DNA of 64,000 nt from Mimachlamys varia. Lineage: Eukaryota; Mollusca; Bivalvia; Pectinida; Pectinidae. The stretch lies in the NCBI GenBank assembly GCA_947623455.1, contig OX392527.1, forward strand, positions 33,534,201-33,598,200. Direction: 5' to 3'. The notes under the pieces were generated by a model. The model was not told the DNA's origin. It worked only from the letters and a program-made list of their open reading frames with translations, and ran no database searches. The translations under genes were made by a program, and so were the position numbers. Shown piece by piece: positions 13,016-26,040 of this stretch. Numbering within the stretch: position 1 is the stretch's first letter; each line of letters starts with the position of its first letter.

Positions 13016-14688
13016 TTATACAAAATATATTTCAAACTTCGATTTTTTTAACTGCTTTCCCAATTGCTGGTCATCACGGAAGATGTACAACTGGCCTGGA
13101 TTGTGATGGTGTCCCGGCAATTTCCTATGGTTCTGATTGAATGAGCAGCTCATGCAGTTGTTCAATTGAAAAATCTGCAACACACAAGACAATGCAAAAT
13201 GTATTAAGAATAAATCAGTGACTGAATACAAACAAGTTAGATATTTTTTTCACTAGTATGTCTACGATATGGCATGTTGTTAAATGTTTTGTTTCATTTG
13301 CTGATCATTTTACTGCAATTCACTTAAGTTAAGTTATATTACATGTAGCATAAATAAAGCCACAGCAAGATAAGAGGCCCAATGGGTCTTAACGGTCGTC
13401 ATCTAACTATTCATAATTTTAGTTGTTTATGAGATTTACATACTTGACCCCTGTGATCTTGAAAGTGGCCCTCCATACCCCCCTCCCCCGCAAGTTGGCT
13501 CTTTGTGCAGATGACCATGAACTTAAATATGACCAATTCAACCAACTACATTGTACATGTAACCGGGCAGCTAATATACATGTATGACAAATTTACAGGA
13601 GTCTTGAGTGGTACAACTTCATCATCTTTGTAAAATATGAGCTGCTGACAGTGACAAATAAGAATTTAAATGAAAATTACCATCTGTTGGTGTTGTGATC
13701 CACATAACATATTTCTGTTAGTTAAAGAAAATGAAGGTCCGGCATCAAATCTTCCAACATCCAGACCAGCTTTGCACAGTCTAAGTGAAAAAAAAGGAAA
13801 AGAAAAACTATACTTGTACTGCTGTTTCATTCAAACTGTTTAAATTGATTTATAAACTATTCACATGTTTATATAATCAATTTTTTAATTTATTAAAATA
13901 AATAAGAACCATCCTGAATTCGATTAGTTCAGGTTTTTCACGTCTACATGCCTCGGTTCAAATTCAATCAACAATGATTTTTCATTTCATTTCAGTAAAT
14001 ATATATTAATTAAATGAAAAGTAAACAAGGTTTTTTTCATACAAAAATGGTAAACCTAAGCCAAGTTAGGTAAAATCTGAATAACAAATCATTATTTCAC
14101 ACATTTACTTAACATGCAGACCCACATAGTGACATGCCAAAATTCCTATTTCTCCATAAAAAACGTAATTTTTTATACAAAGAAATAAAAGAATAGAAAA
14201 TTTAAAAAAATGAAATACTTGGCACGTCACTATGTTTACAACTGTTCCGGCTCATGACTAGGAATCGAACGTTTTATCTCTGTACTGTACTGAAAAGTAG
14301 GCCTAATAATAATCAGGAATCGTTAACCAAACATATTTCTATTTAAATCCATATGATTCCTGGATAAATTATTATTTCACAGATAAAACAATGTCCGATT
14401 AATATGGCTAGAGTAGTTAATTTCAACACGTTAGTGTCGTTGGACATCGAAAACCTGCATCAATTTAAAAAAAAAAAAGATTTTCACGTGGGGAACTGAC
14501 ACTGACAGGTCCGGTATTGACACACAGAAATCGATAATTAGCTCTGGATTAAAACAGATTCAACGAATATTCACTTATGAACATGCTAAACTGGATTGCA
14601 TGTTTGTAACATTTCCGTTTAGACAATTCAGGTATTTACGGAAATTCCGCAACTTGACGAGTAAACTTACGTTTGTAATGGCCGCCAT
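13016..14688 (-). CDS. Candidate small spliced gene, unidentified (partial model)
   Basis: Three pieces on the minus strand look like exons. A short one contains ATG at 14688 and reads MAAITN before an excellent donor (GTAAGT, first intron base 14670); an earlier in-frame ATG gives MTTHSQDLASTHMAAITN. A second, 13780-13681, sits between CACTTAG and GTAATT and is open in one frame (starts LCKAGLDVGRFDAGPSF). A third, 13174-13016, follows a strong acceptor (TGTCTTGTGTGTTGCAG) and reads IFQLNNCMSCSFNQNHRK onward to a stop, ending KFEIYFV. Exons 2 and 3 join cleanly in phase 0. Exon 1 ends in phase 0 but exon 2 needs two bases from the previous exon, so either an exon is missing or the start is elsewhere. 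I do not recognise the protein. It could be a fast-evolving small gene, a non-coding RNA, or chance. Confidence 0.35.
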
Positions 14689-14939
14689 GTGTGTGCTGGC
14701 GAGGTCTTGGCTATGAGTAGTCATCGTCGCCGTTTGTGTAAAAACATATTCCGTTCATTCAGACGTGTTGTTCTCAGGTGCTGGGGAACCTTAATTATTA
14801 GCATAACATGAAAAAACTGCAGCTTTCCCGGTGAAATTGAAGCGTTTTGACATCGCCCGGCTTGTTGACATTGTCAGCTCATCAGAGGTCGCCTGTCAAA
14901 TTCAAATTCCCGCCTTACCGGTTCTACTGCATTTTGGAT

Positions 14940-15003
14940 GTCTCGTTCAACCAGACTCTTGTCGACAACGAACGAAATAATCGAGCGTCTGGTTGAACGA
15001 GAC
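14940..15003. repeat. Perfect 17-bp inverted repeat
   Basis: GTCTCGTTCAACCAGAC at 14940-14956 is repeated as its exact reverse complement at 14987-15003, with a 30-bp spacer. It lies between the candidate minus-strand start (14.69 kb) and the candidate plus-strand start (15.23 kb), so it may be a regulatory or structural element of a shared promoter region. That role is inference. Confidence 0.7.
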
Positions 15004-15224
15004 TAGGTTTACACAAACACGATAATGCTTCCGGGTAAGCGGCATTGGTAATAAACTCGTTCAATATTGAACGAACTTTGAATTAAAAGAAATCACCATC
15101 ACATCAAGTATGAAGAACAGTTAAAGATTATCTATTAATATCTAACTGCCGACCGGTCGCCGATAAAATTACAACGTTGATGAATACAACATAAACGAAG
15201 TCGAACGTATGATTTACGACGGAC

Positions 15225-15293
15225 ATGATTTTACGGACGGGATGGGAAAGTTTCTTACGATCTTTCCGGCAAGTTTTCAATAAAAAACAGAAG
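15225..15293 (+). CDS. Possible first coding exon with mitochondrial-presequence-like N-terminus
   Basis: An ATG at 15225 opens a 23-codon segment (MILRTGWESFLRSFRQVF, then NKKQK) followed by GTATAT, a plausible donor at 15294. It is rich in Arg, Lys, Ser and hydrophobics with one acidic residue, as in mitochondrial targeting peptides. COX11 lies downstream on the same strand and needs such a presequence, but I found no middle COX11 exons between here and 26 kb, so the link is only a guess. The frame stays open past the donor to 15563 as AT-rich sequence with no recognisable domain. Confidence 0.2.
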
Positions 15294-15834
15294 GTATATC
15301 AATGCATACCAAAAGTGCTACAGAGTTACACAGCCGGAAATACAGATTTATTTAATTATGATCGATTGTTCAAAACTTCTATAACGTTGCGTTATTTTTT
15401 GTTTTGTTTAATATTTCAAAATATGTCATTGAATTTTTCTACGTACAAAAACGATATTATTAAGCATTTATTATCGTTGAGTACAGCATACATTTTTTTG
15501 GTTTTAGAAATTTTCGTTTTGTTCCTTTTTTTAATTAGGCAATGTTTATTGAAACCAAAATAACACAGATTTGAAGCCAGTTTATTCATTTGTTTGGCTT
15601 CCTATTTTTGGCATTAAAAATACATTTGTGGTTAAATTTATGAAGGTACTGCATATAGAGAATATAGCAGAAATTGTCCAACATATTTTTTAAAGGTGTA
15701 TTTGTTTAATTGAAAAGAGTTTTTCAAAACTTCGAAACAATATTTTGCATTATTGAAAAGAATTTGAAAGTCTAGTCCAAATGGACACATTTTCGGTAAA
15801 TAATAATATGATCATGAACATTGAAAATTATCAA

Positions 15835-16135
15835 TGTCTGCAAATGATGATCAAGTATTTTAAGTGGAAAATAAGTTGCCAAAATGGTCTGAAAATCATG
15901 ACCAAGAGTTTCAAGTGGAACATAAGTTGCCAAAATGGTCTGCAAATTATGATCAAGTGTTTCAAGTGTAAAATAAGTTGTCAAAATGGTCTGCAAATCA
16001 TGACCAAGTGTTTCAAGTGGAAAATAAATTGCCAAAATGGTCTTCAAATCATGACCAAGTGTTTCAAGTGGAAAATAAGTTGCCAAAATGGTCCGCAAAT
16101 CATGACCAAATGTTTCAAGGGGATATTAAGTGGTA
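15835..16135. repeat. Minisatellite, 51-bp unit
   Basis: About five to six copies of a 51-bp unit (ATCATGACCAAGTGTTTCAA, GTGGAAAATAAGTTGCCAAA). The unit is a multiple of three, so open frames of over 100 codons appear on both strands; they are artefacts. Further degenerate units (TTAAGTGGG, CACTTGAAATCCCC) trail to about 16340. Confidence 0.9.
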
Positions 16136-16649
16136 AAAACATCACTTTCATCTATGGGCTTATTTTCCCCTTTGCTGTAAGGTGACTCTAAGTTGGGACA
16201 CTTGAAATTAAGTTGGTTTTAAGTGGGTGTAATATTCCCCACTTGAAATCCCCTTCAGATCTAATGTAGAATAAGGGGCAAATAGGGGGATTTTAAGTTC
16301 CACTTGAAATTCTGAGCCCCCCTTAGGTTTGTCCTGGGAAAAGATGCATATGAATTCATGTCATTTTTGGTGTTTTTGGCTGTGAAGATAGAAAATGTCA
16401 CAATTTTTTTTTTTAATTATCTTAAACAATCATATGCATTGTAGATCTTCTTAGTTTCACTGTTAACAGCATAAATAAATGTTTCTTATGACTCATTTAC
16501 AAACTATTGTATCTATATCATATTCTTTAGAAATGAAGCCATGGTTTTGTCATTCATCACATTGTATCAGGCTGGGAATTACATGCTAACATGTACAGGG
16601 TTTGGATATATTCTTGTGTTCGACATGCTCACTGAAGACAGGTCTGTGT

Positions 16650-17012
16650 GTGTGCTTGAGTCCTATATTTGATTGGCTGTCCTCATTGTGTAATGGCTGT
16701 TCCTATATTTGATTCAGGCTGCCCAGATTGTTTGTAATTGGCTGTTCCTGTATTTGATTGGCTGTAAAGATTGTGTTATGGCTGTTCCTGTATTTAATTG
16801 GCTGCCAAGATTGTGTATATGGCTGCATGTTCCTGTATTTGATTGGCTGTCAAGATTGTGTTATGGCTGACTTGTATTTGATTGGCTGCCCAGATTGTGT
16901 TATGGCTGCTCCTGTATTTGATTGGCTGCCCAGATTGTGTGTATGGCTGTTCCTGTATTTGATTGGCTGCCCAGATTGTGTGTATGACTGTTTCTGTATT
17001 TGATTGGCTGAA
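16650..17012. repeat. Minisatellite, about 42-bp unit
   Basis: About nine copies of a unit built from TGTTCCTGTATTTGATTGGC followed by TGCCCAGATTGTGTGTATGG, with length variation. CCTGTATTTGATTGG recurs as the most conserved part. The open frames on both strands are repeat artefacts. Confidence 0.9.
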
Positions 17013-17039
17013 CACCTGGTCCCAATTTTAGGCAGTCTA

Positions 17040-17480
17040 AATTATGTTTGACTGTTCCTGTATTTGACTGCTAGTTCCTGTTGGTAGATGTTCAGTAATG
17101 GATTGGATGGACATGTACAGTTCCTGTATCTGGCAGTCCCTGTGTTTTATCAGCTATTGGCAGGACAGGTTTCTGAGTTAGGCAGTCCCTGTATTTTATC
17201 AGCCATTAATTCCAGGCAGGACAGGTTCTTGTGTTTGATTAACTGGATTGAGTTTTCTATGTTTGGCAGTCCCTGTGTTTGATTAACTGTATTGAGTTTT
17301 CTGTGTTTGGCTGTCCCTGTGTTTTATCAGTCATTGGCAGGACAAATTCCTGTGTTTGACAGTCCCTGTGTTATATCAGTCATTTGCAGGACAGGTTCCT
17401 GTGTTTGGCAGTCCCTGTGTTTGATAAACTGTGTTGAGTATTATTCTGTGTTTGGCTGTCCCTGTGTTATATCAAGCCAG
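17040..17480. repeat. Irregular array related to the preceding one
   Basis: Diverged repeats of TTCCTGTGTTTGGCAGTCCC, TGTGTTTTATCAG and TGGCAGGACAGGTTCCTG. Units of about 40-60 bp are poorly phased. Shared words (TTCCTGTATTTGA) suggest it is a diverged continuation of the 16.65-17.01 kb array. Confidence 0.75.
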
Positions 17481-20400
17481 ACAGGTTGAACTGTTGCTGC
17501 CGCTATACCAATTACATTTCAGGATGAACAAATTATATACAGGACTGTTAATCATCCTGATTTCCAGACAGGAATGTGTCCCAAAACTTAAAATGTTGCC
17601 TCAGAAGAGCAAAGACTGTGTTTCCATGGTGACAGAAACACATGATTTGTGTGGGAATGCACACAGCTAAAATGCAGACATCTTGTTAGTCTGCAGTAAT
17701 TCTCTGAAACTCCTTCATCGAATACTGTGTAATGGTGAAAGTTTTCTGGGTATTTGAATGAATTAAAATGAAGTAACTACCTTCAGCAAGAAGAAGTGGA
17801 TTTGACCTAAATTTTAAAAAAATCATATTCATAACAACACATTATTGTATACTTGTAGATTGTACCGTCTGGGTATTTTGCAGTAAGTTTATAGGTAACA
17901 GGCGATCGTTGTTTTACCTTGTCTCACCTGCCCTAGCCTTATGTATATACCTGTATTACGTTTTATGTATATACCTGTATTACGTTACACCTGTCTCGGA
18001 GCCCCTGAGAACACCTGTGGAGGTTTACAGCCATGTTTCCAATGTAAACCAATGAAACAGCCTTCCTTATGTAACATGCTGTGTGGTTATTTCCTCTTAA
18101 TGTATAATAAACCAGGTAACAGGAAGTCAGAATCTACCTGTGTACCAGGTATATGTTCTTGCGGTCCCTTCAGTTCTCAAAGGGTATATATATCTCTGCC
18201 TCCCTGGCCAAGCCTTAATTGTTACTGGTTCCCTGTCAAGAGTATTTCAATGTACAACTTATTCGACGCAATAAGTTCCCAGTGAGCTACAGTAAAAAGG
18301 GATGGGCGACACTTATTCTGACCAAGTCAGAGTCAAATTGACCTAAAAACACCAGTAAGACATGGGCCACACTATTACCTCAAAATAGTAATACTCAGAG
18401 TTTGTTGAATTTGTACAAATCAGTTATTGGGACAGAAGGCTTTAATTGGGTTAAAAACAGTGCCTATTATCTGGTTCATCAATGTCTTTATGAATAAGGA
18501 CTAGGGTGACTTCCCTGGATACCTTCTTGAGCACTGAATTAATTCTGCTGGAATGTTTCACTTCAGTAAATAGCTCTAGTAACCACAATAAAACAGAGGT
18601 GCTTTTAGTTATATCCCTACTTCTGATGACTCAATTTTAATTGAAAAGGAAATACTGAACATGTCAGAAAAAAAAAATACATATCACTCACTGTTAAACA
18701 TAAGTAAAATTAATATAGATGATTAAAACGTTCATATACCTGTGTGATGAAATATTCAGGAATGGTACGGCCATCAGTGTTAATTAACTAGTGTGTGATG
18801 TCACATCCACAAATTAGAAAATTACATGTACATGATGATGCAGCTAATATTTCTAGGACATACTGCTTGTCATTCAAAATGTACTTGGATTATTCATTCA
18901 TAAACTCAGGTTTGTGCGTATCAATGGTTAACTTGACTACCTTATGAATCAAAATTAAATTTAAAATTACTGACTTGTTAATTAAAGTATACTAATTGAT
19001 GAATTGAAATGTAATGAAAAACACTTATTGATGTTGATTTGAATATTCCTGACAACATGTACTCTTATTTCAATATCTATTTTAATTCTGTTGCAACTAC
19101 TTTTAAAATTATATCTTTCAAGTGGTCTGGCAGAAGGTTTGTATAGCCAAGTGCGCATATCATATTAAAACATCAACATTTGGTGCTCATTCTTTCACCA
19201 TCGTGGCCTATAGTGTTTGGCTCCCAGAGGAGTGTTAACAAAACATGCTTTGATACTTGGCTCCATGTTTTCCTGGGCCTAAGACAAATTGTGTGGAGAA
19301 ACAGATGTGTTTTATGAATCACTATGGGTCTTACTGACTATTTAATTATCTATAACCCATAAATCAGGTGGAACCCCTCCTACAGTCCTACCACACATGT
19401 TTATACACAATATCATCATAACATAGGCAAACACAGGCAAAAACTTCCTATATCTAATAGTATACCAACACAACAGATCACAGATGTTATAAGGTGGAGG
19501 TTTTATATGTGATGTAGAGTTTGGCTATACCTTTGGTATTAACAGAGAGAGGGTTGGCAAAAAAAAAAGAAAAATAATGAAAATTTTCAGACTCAGATAA
19601 AAAATTTGCTTGAAGTCAGTGTATCAAGGGATAAGGGCACAGAGGCAGCCAAAGTGGGGATACGTGTAAAGATATAGAGGCAGAATGAAAACGACATAGA
19701 GGCATTATGGATGGGAATAGAAAACCATAGAGGCATAATTACTTGGAATCGAAAGCGTAAAGGCATATGGTGACTTGGAATCGAAAGCGTAAAGTCATAT
19801 GATGACTTAGAATCAAAACCATAAAGTCATGATGACTTGGAATCCAAGTAATGTACATTAGTATTATTGCTGGGAATAGAGATTACAATGGTACTGTGAC
19901 TGTTATAGATACCACTGAATAAAGCAAGGAATAGATGGCATTTAGGCAGTGTTGTTTGAGTAGACTAAGATTAAGCTAGAGGACATGGAAAGGACCAAAA
20001 GAAAGATGGTACTAAGAATCTAATTGCATGAGGCCTCTCAGTAGAATAGCTGAGGACATGGCATCTTGGTGAACATAAAAGAAGGGCCCCAGCCTGTAGA
20101 CTGCCAGCTGGCGTTTGGGTAAAATGACAAGAAGGCGCTGTATCAGCATGTACCGGTACTCTATAATGGACATAGCATACCTGCTCAAAATGCAATTTCA
20201 GCTCTGAACCATACAGGATACATTGAACCAAGTTTATATGTACCAAACCTTCCAGATAAAATGTTTGACAAATTGTAGAGACAAGGATAAGAGGCTCATT
20301 AGTATTGGGGGAAGTTTTGAAGGTTGTCTGTTCCTCTACAATCTCTAATCAGCAGATAAAGTCACAGCTGTAGATAACACCCATTACACACCCTGAAATT

Positions 20401-22796
20401 GTTTCATTGTACTGCAATTTTAGCTCGTACAGAGTTTGTTTAATCTGCAGTGGAGATGTTTGGTATAAAGACTGTAAAATGCAGTGTTCAGACTGTTCTC
20501 TACCTGTAACAAAAGCCTCTTTGCTAACTATGTGTCACCATGGTGACCTGTAGAGTAAAGGTGGTCCGGAATATGACATGGATTTTCAGGTGGCCATCTT
20601 CAATTTTAACAACGAAAGTTTGTTATTGCCATAAGAATATTTAAAGAACAAATGACAGTGGGTTACCAAGATTCTTCTGGGTTTCTCTTGTAATAATATC
20701 TGATCAGAAAGAATCTTTAAAATTTTCCTGACTTTCAAAAATTACAAAGTGATAATTCACAAAATCACGGTCCTGTGTGTAATGTGCAATTAAACTTTCA
20801 GAATATTGCTTGACAAGTCAGTGAATAGCCATGAATACCAATAATTTATATTTTGGGAGTTGGATTCTATGTCAGACAAGGCTTTCCATAATATGTGTGC
20901 GTGTTTGTTTTGTATAAGGTTTGATCAGTCTTTTGTCTGGCTTAATTGTTAAGTCGATCTTCATTTTAAACTGCAGTAAAATGGTGATCGAGCTATTATG
21001 TTATTAAGGATTTATTATCAAACTTTAACAAACGAAATGATTAAATAACCTTTAATGTGGAGTATGTGGATCATGTTTGTGCCCTTTACACAACAATTTT
21101 ACACTCCTATGGCCATACCCTTTTGTGGTGGTCTTACACACATGCAGTCAGTAGCTTTTTCTAAAAACCCGTTTTCAGGATATGAAAAGTTGTAAAACAA
21201 AATCCTGGAGTAAGGGAGATTTCCTGTAGCTAACAGAAAACCTGATTCGTAATATGACTGATCGTATTATACATATTATACTGAACTAAATGGTTTTGTG
21301 TTGTGTTGTATAGCTAATGGGCAGCACCACTAATTATATACCATTCTATGCCTTTAATATTACCTTAAACCATTTATTCTCAAGCCACTTTCTGTTGACT
21401 CTGTGATTGAATAAAGTGGTAAATTGGTCAAACATTTTCGAATAGTTGTGAAAATGTTATTACCTTTTATCAAATAATAATCTGAACAAGTAATTATTGG
21501 CCTCTCTGAGCACAAAATATAAGTTTGAGCTTGACGAATAACTCATGAATGCAGGCCCAGAATATATAATAATGCATGTCTTGACAGTTAATTAATAAGT
21601 CACCCTTGACATGGAAACAAAGATTATGCTTATTGTTGGTCGCCATATTGCTATTTGTGGTATAAAGACTCCCTGTCTTATTTAGTCAAGTAGTTTTTTC
21701 AGTCTCAGATGTACTGTACATGTTGACATGATCAAGGTCAGATCTCTGTAGAGGTCATGACTGGGGTATAAACTACAGTGGTCGTGTATTCAGACCTGGC
21801 CCAGCCTCTCTTGATAGCCAAAATGTCAGATTCAAGTCATGAATGTGTCATTTTCTGGAACTAGCTTCATTCTGATAAAATATTTTGACATGTGGTTATT
21901 AGTAATGTACGGATTTAAGATTCCTTATCTGGTAGAAATCTGGTGTGGAGAACATGTTGTGTTTGTGAAACACTTTCAACATGTTGACCTATTAAGACGG
22001 TTTACTAAGAGGGCTATCAAATTATACAAGTAACGTACATTCCAAGTCTGGGGGCAGGGTCTGGTGTCAAGTGGTGGGAAGCATCTGGAACCACTTTGCT
22101 ATTTCTTGTACATAGTTTTACACACACATCTTCAAACAAATGCTTATTTAAGATGCTTAATTCAATCTTTTCAATACATCAGTCAGGTTTTAAATACACT
22201 ATTAATAGAAAAGGTTCTCAAAATTTCATCCTTTTTCAAACTTGTTTACATGGTATATATTTAACATACCTACCCCATATATATTAGAAATTAACTGATT
22301 GTAACTGTTCTGGATGACTGCTTTATTTTATATACCCCAGTATCCCTTGGCCGAACTGTTTGGCCAAGCATAACCTTACACTGGGTTACCCGATCCAACA
22401 AGGTGATAATTGTCTCCAAATTACGCTGAATTTAGGTCATGTACCTTGTTGTGGAGGATGGCCCGTCAATAGTGACACCTGAATACCTGTAACGTCAATT
22501 GTGACACCTGAATACCTGTAAAGATATATCGTGGGATTTACCTGTTAATAACACACTAGTACAACCTCACACTACTGTAGCCACCCTCAACTTCACACAT
22601 ACATGTATATGTACCCCAAATAACAGGCCCATCTGTGTTCTCAAGACGGTGGTCTGTGTCCGTCTCCCAATACCTTATAACAGACAAACGTAGCATTACA
22701 CAAAACATAGCAAAATTTGTCCACATTTGACAACAGGAATCTGATGTACACATTGATCTGTATCAAACCTGAACTGAGCAGGATTAAAAATGTAAA
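17481..22796. other. Gene-free region
   Basis: Mostly single-copy AT-rich sequence. A small tandem run at about 19730-19850 repeats GACTTGGAATCGAAAGCGTA four times with drift. Open frames of up to 114 codons (17941-18285) lack splice context or family resemblance. No exon is supported. Confidence 0.5.
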
Positions 22797-22860
22797 CTTC
22801 ATTTATTTTACAAAAATTATAAAACAAGTTGTCCAACTTAGCGCACGAGCAGGGGTCTTA
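22797..22860 (-). mobile_element. SINE 3' fragment (minus strand)
   Basis: Read on the minus strand this gives TAAGACCCC, then GTGCGCTAA, then TTTTGTAAAATAAATGAAG. This matches, in the same order, the 3' tail of the intact SINE at 42067-42315. Only the last 60-odd bases remain; the tRNA-like head and core are absent, as expected of a 5'-truncated or eroded copy. Confidence 0.75.
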
Positions 22861-23467
22861 ATTGTGCTGTAGGTACACAAAGTATTTAGTGTCCGACTAA
22901 TTGCAACATCCTCCCAGCTCTGATAACTGGTTTGTTAAGTATTTAGGACACAAATTAAAACACTTTCTGACATCAAGTCGAGAGACGAGATGACTTCAAA
23001 TGTGAACATTTCTTAACCAGGTGTCAGAATACATTAAACGCTATTTTCAAGGTTGAGAAACAAGAAGGTTTATTTTGGTATATGCTGGTGTTTTTAGTGG
23101 AAACCTTATCTTCCTAAAGGCTCCAGTCTCCCTCTGATGGGTTTCTGCAGCTAACATTACTGTTCATGTCAGATTCAATTAAAGAACCTGCTCTGATCCA
23201 TGGACTGGCATTATAGGAGGGTCTTGTTTATGTCTCATGGATGATTTGCATCCACTGAACAAATCCTTATAATATTTCAGGTAATAAATGCTACATAGAA
23301 AGTATGTGGAGGACAGTTGTGATGTATTGTAAGAACATCAGGTTTGATATCAGACACACTTGAATTCACAGTTCAAAAGTAGGAATGAAACTTAATGGTG
23401 AATGAGCTAAAAATGATTTTTAATTTCTGAGGTGGAGTTGTTTTTTATCTTTCTGTATCTTTATCTA

Positions 23468-23640
23468 CACCCCCCCCCCCCCACACACACACCAGAGGAA
23501 GTATTTTCTATCTTTATGTAACCCTGCCCTCCCCCCCCCCCCCCCCCCCAGCTCCCACCCCAACCCAAGGTGGAATTTTGGTATTTGGTATTTTCTATCT
23601 TTATGTACGCCCCCCCTCCCCCCTCCCCCCCCAACACACA
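23468..23640. repeat. Poly-C tracts in a short imperfect tandem repeat
   Basis: Runs of C of up to about 20 bases (near 23532-23549, also 23469 and 23608-23630) separated by copies of GTATTTTCTATCTTTATGTA. The C-rich strand could form an i-motif and its complement a G-quadruplex. Exact lengths are the kind of feature that assemblies get wrong. Confidence 0.85.
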
Positions 23641-25167
23641 CACACCCAAGATGGTATTTTCTATCTGTTTGTATCCCCCTATTAGTATATAATTTTCAGA
23701 ATCTATCATTCTGTGGTATGTGATGCTGACAGAGAAATCTCAACCCAAGGCTATGATCTATGTGGTTTATCATGTGACTCTGTGGGATATAAAACTTCAA
23801 ACAAACAAAAATGCCTAGCCTGAAGATTTCAAGACTCATGAGTAATTGATTATTTTTTTCACTCACTTTCCTTGAGTCAAAAAAATCATTATAATAGCTC
23901 AGGAACTCTATATATCGCGCACTCTAGACATATATAATATGTATATATAATCATCACAAGTACATAAAAATTGACTCAATGCCACCCTGGTTATATTTCA
24001 TAAAAAATAATGATGCAACAGTTAAAATTAAGGATATTAAGCACATGTGAACTTTCTAATTTCCTGTTTTCCTTGGCAAACGAGGAATATTGAACCGTAG
24101 CTATGAAGTAGTTTGGGAGGGAGAGATGTCTCGACCTTTAGATAAATTAAAAAATCTTCGGTTTAGTTTAAAAGAAATGTTATAAAAAAAAATTGAAATT
24201 CATCTGTTCTATTACACTGCCCCTTCCTGTTTCTAGAATATTATATAGATTCTAAATCATTTGAAAAAAAGTAACTTTGATGATTTTGATCACTTTGATA
24301 TCAGGGGGAGATAAGCTACATGTAGTAGTAAAAACTTAGGGGCTGTTACCGGCAGTCTACTGTGCTTTGTGCAGATGGCATATGTGCTCCAATGCAAGCC
24401 AGTCCTAAATTTACACATCACAACTGCATTGTATCCACTTCTGTCACCTGGGAACCTTCCGTATCTCACAACTGTTTATTTGTTTTTACATCTGTAAGTG
24501 CTATCTGTATCAGATGGTCACTGAAACTGTCATTTGATAAGAATTGGGGCAAACTTAACCAGAAGTGTAACAAACCTGTCCGAGACATGGAAAATAACAA
24601 AACTACCCCATGCAGAACATCAGATGGGACAGATGCATGTAATTACTGTAAAGTCACAGCCCAATCCATTAGGATCCCTCGGGGTCTGCCCTCTTAATGT
24701 TTGGTTTTTGGGACTTTTTTTTTGCTGTACATATGTAACTGGTTAACATAAGATGTGCGAGTTTGTGACTAAGCTTTTCATTATGATTCATCATCTCAGG
24801 ATTTTTTTCCTGTTAGAAAATAAAGGAGAGGTAAAGAGTGGGTATGATTCCATAGAAAATAGGAAGTCGGCTAAAATCTGCTGATTTCAAGGTTTTAATT
24901 TGACTGGAGGAGCTGTCTGTGTCATGAGTCATACATATCACATCAGCCACCCCACAGAACTAAATCTCAAGTTAGGCTGGTGCACCGACAAGCAGTATCA
25001 GACTTTTCACCGAATATATCAGGCAGGAAAACTCATCACAATGAAGCTTCGAGAGAACGATGTTCTGTTACATAATATATAGAGGCGATTAAATCAGCAT
25101 CATAATGTAGGAGAAAAAGTGTTAACAATGACAGGAATAAATATGAAAACTTCAACATATGATATAG

Positions 25168-25389
25168 ACTTTATTTATTTTACAGCAATCTTAAAACAAG
25201 TTATTATATTATGTACCAGTAATCACTCTTGTTGGTCCCAATGTTAGCGCACAAGGATTTTATTGTGGGAGGAAACTGGAGTACCCTGAAAAAACCCACT
25301 TTGTCGAGCAGGTGACTTCAAGTCCTGTTCTCGGCTGATTGAGGAATCAAATCAACCCAAACTACCACTACCCCACCCGACCACCCTAA
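25168..25389 (-). mobile_element. tRNA-derived SINE, near full length (minus strand)
   Basis: Read on the minus strand it begins GGGTGGTCGGGTGGGGTAGT, passes through GGGTACTCCAGTTTCCTCCC, then GTGCGCTAACATTGG, CCAACAAGAGTGATTA, and ends with TGTAAAATAAATAAAGT. All these landmarks occur in the same order in the SINE at 42067-42315. The A-box end is diverged and the promoter B-box is poor, so this is an older copy. It is probably within a COX11 intron if upstream exons lie to the left. Confidence 0.85.
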
Positions 25390-25675
25390 CTTATACTGCT
25401 GTATAGGACACGGGGTACATTCTACATGCATTAAGATATTAAATGCAAGTTACAAAAAGGTTTAAGCTGTCTATAATGTATGTACAGTCATATCTGCAGT
25501 CCTAGATATTTGAGCGTGAAGACATATCATTGGCTTTTCTCTAGTGAAAAGTTAATGGAAAGCTATCTTCTGGTTACTAAACAGGCACATTTACATACAT
25601 ATGACAGTCAGTTTTTGTTGTTGTTGTCATTATCCAAATGTTTAACAAGCAGTGATGCGTCCTGTTTCACTTACT

Positions 25676-26040
25676 GAAGAAATTAAACAAGCTTTCTGTA
25701 TATTTACACTGACTGATGATGAAATTTACCCAGTTTTCCGTATATTTACACTGACAGATAAAATTACTCCAGTTTTCCAGATAAAATTAGCCCAGTTTTT
25801 CTTATATTTACACTGACTGATAAAATTAACCCAGTTTTCCATATATTTAAACTGACTAATGAAATTAACCCAGCTTTCTGTATATTTACACTGACTGGTG
25901 AAATTGACCCAGTTTTCTGTATATTTACACTGACTGATGAAATTAACCAAGTTTTCTGTATATTTACACCGACTGATGAAATTGACCCAGTTTTCTGTAT
26001 ATTTACACTGACTGATGAAAATAACCTATTTTTCTGTATA
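25676..26040. repeat. 39-bp intronic array abutting the COX11 acceptor
   Basis: About nine copies of a 39-bp unit: CAGTTTTCTGTATATTTACA, then CTGACTGATGAAATTAACC. One internal copy is shortened. The next, partial copy reads TTTTTCTGTATATTTCCAG and is itself the polypyrimidine tract and AG of the COX11 terminal-exon acceptor. Every upstream unit therefore carries a near-copy of that acceptor with the AG changed (TTTACAC instead of TTTCCAG). Confidence 0.92.

Noticed and set aside
15225..15563. 112-codon open frame as a complete gene
   Set aside because: After residue 23 the sequence is AT-driven and structureless; only the first 69 bases are plausible as an exon.
17584..17640. ASEEQRL-like peptide suggesting the COX11 CFCFEEQRL exon
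   Set aside because: An in-frame stop lies just upstream and the flanking residues do not match COX11; chance resemblance.
19280..19330. GET..FY pattern resembling a COX11 segment
   Set aside because: Only a few residues agree, there is no splice context, and a stop follows closely.
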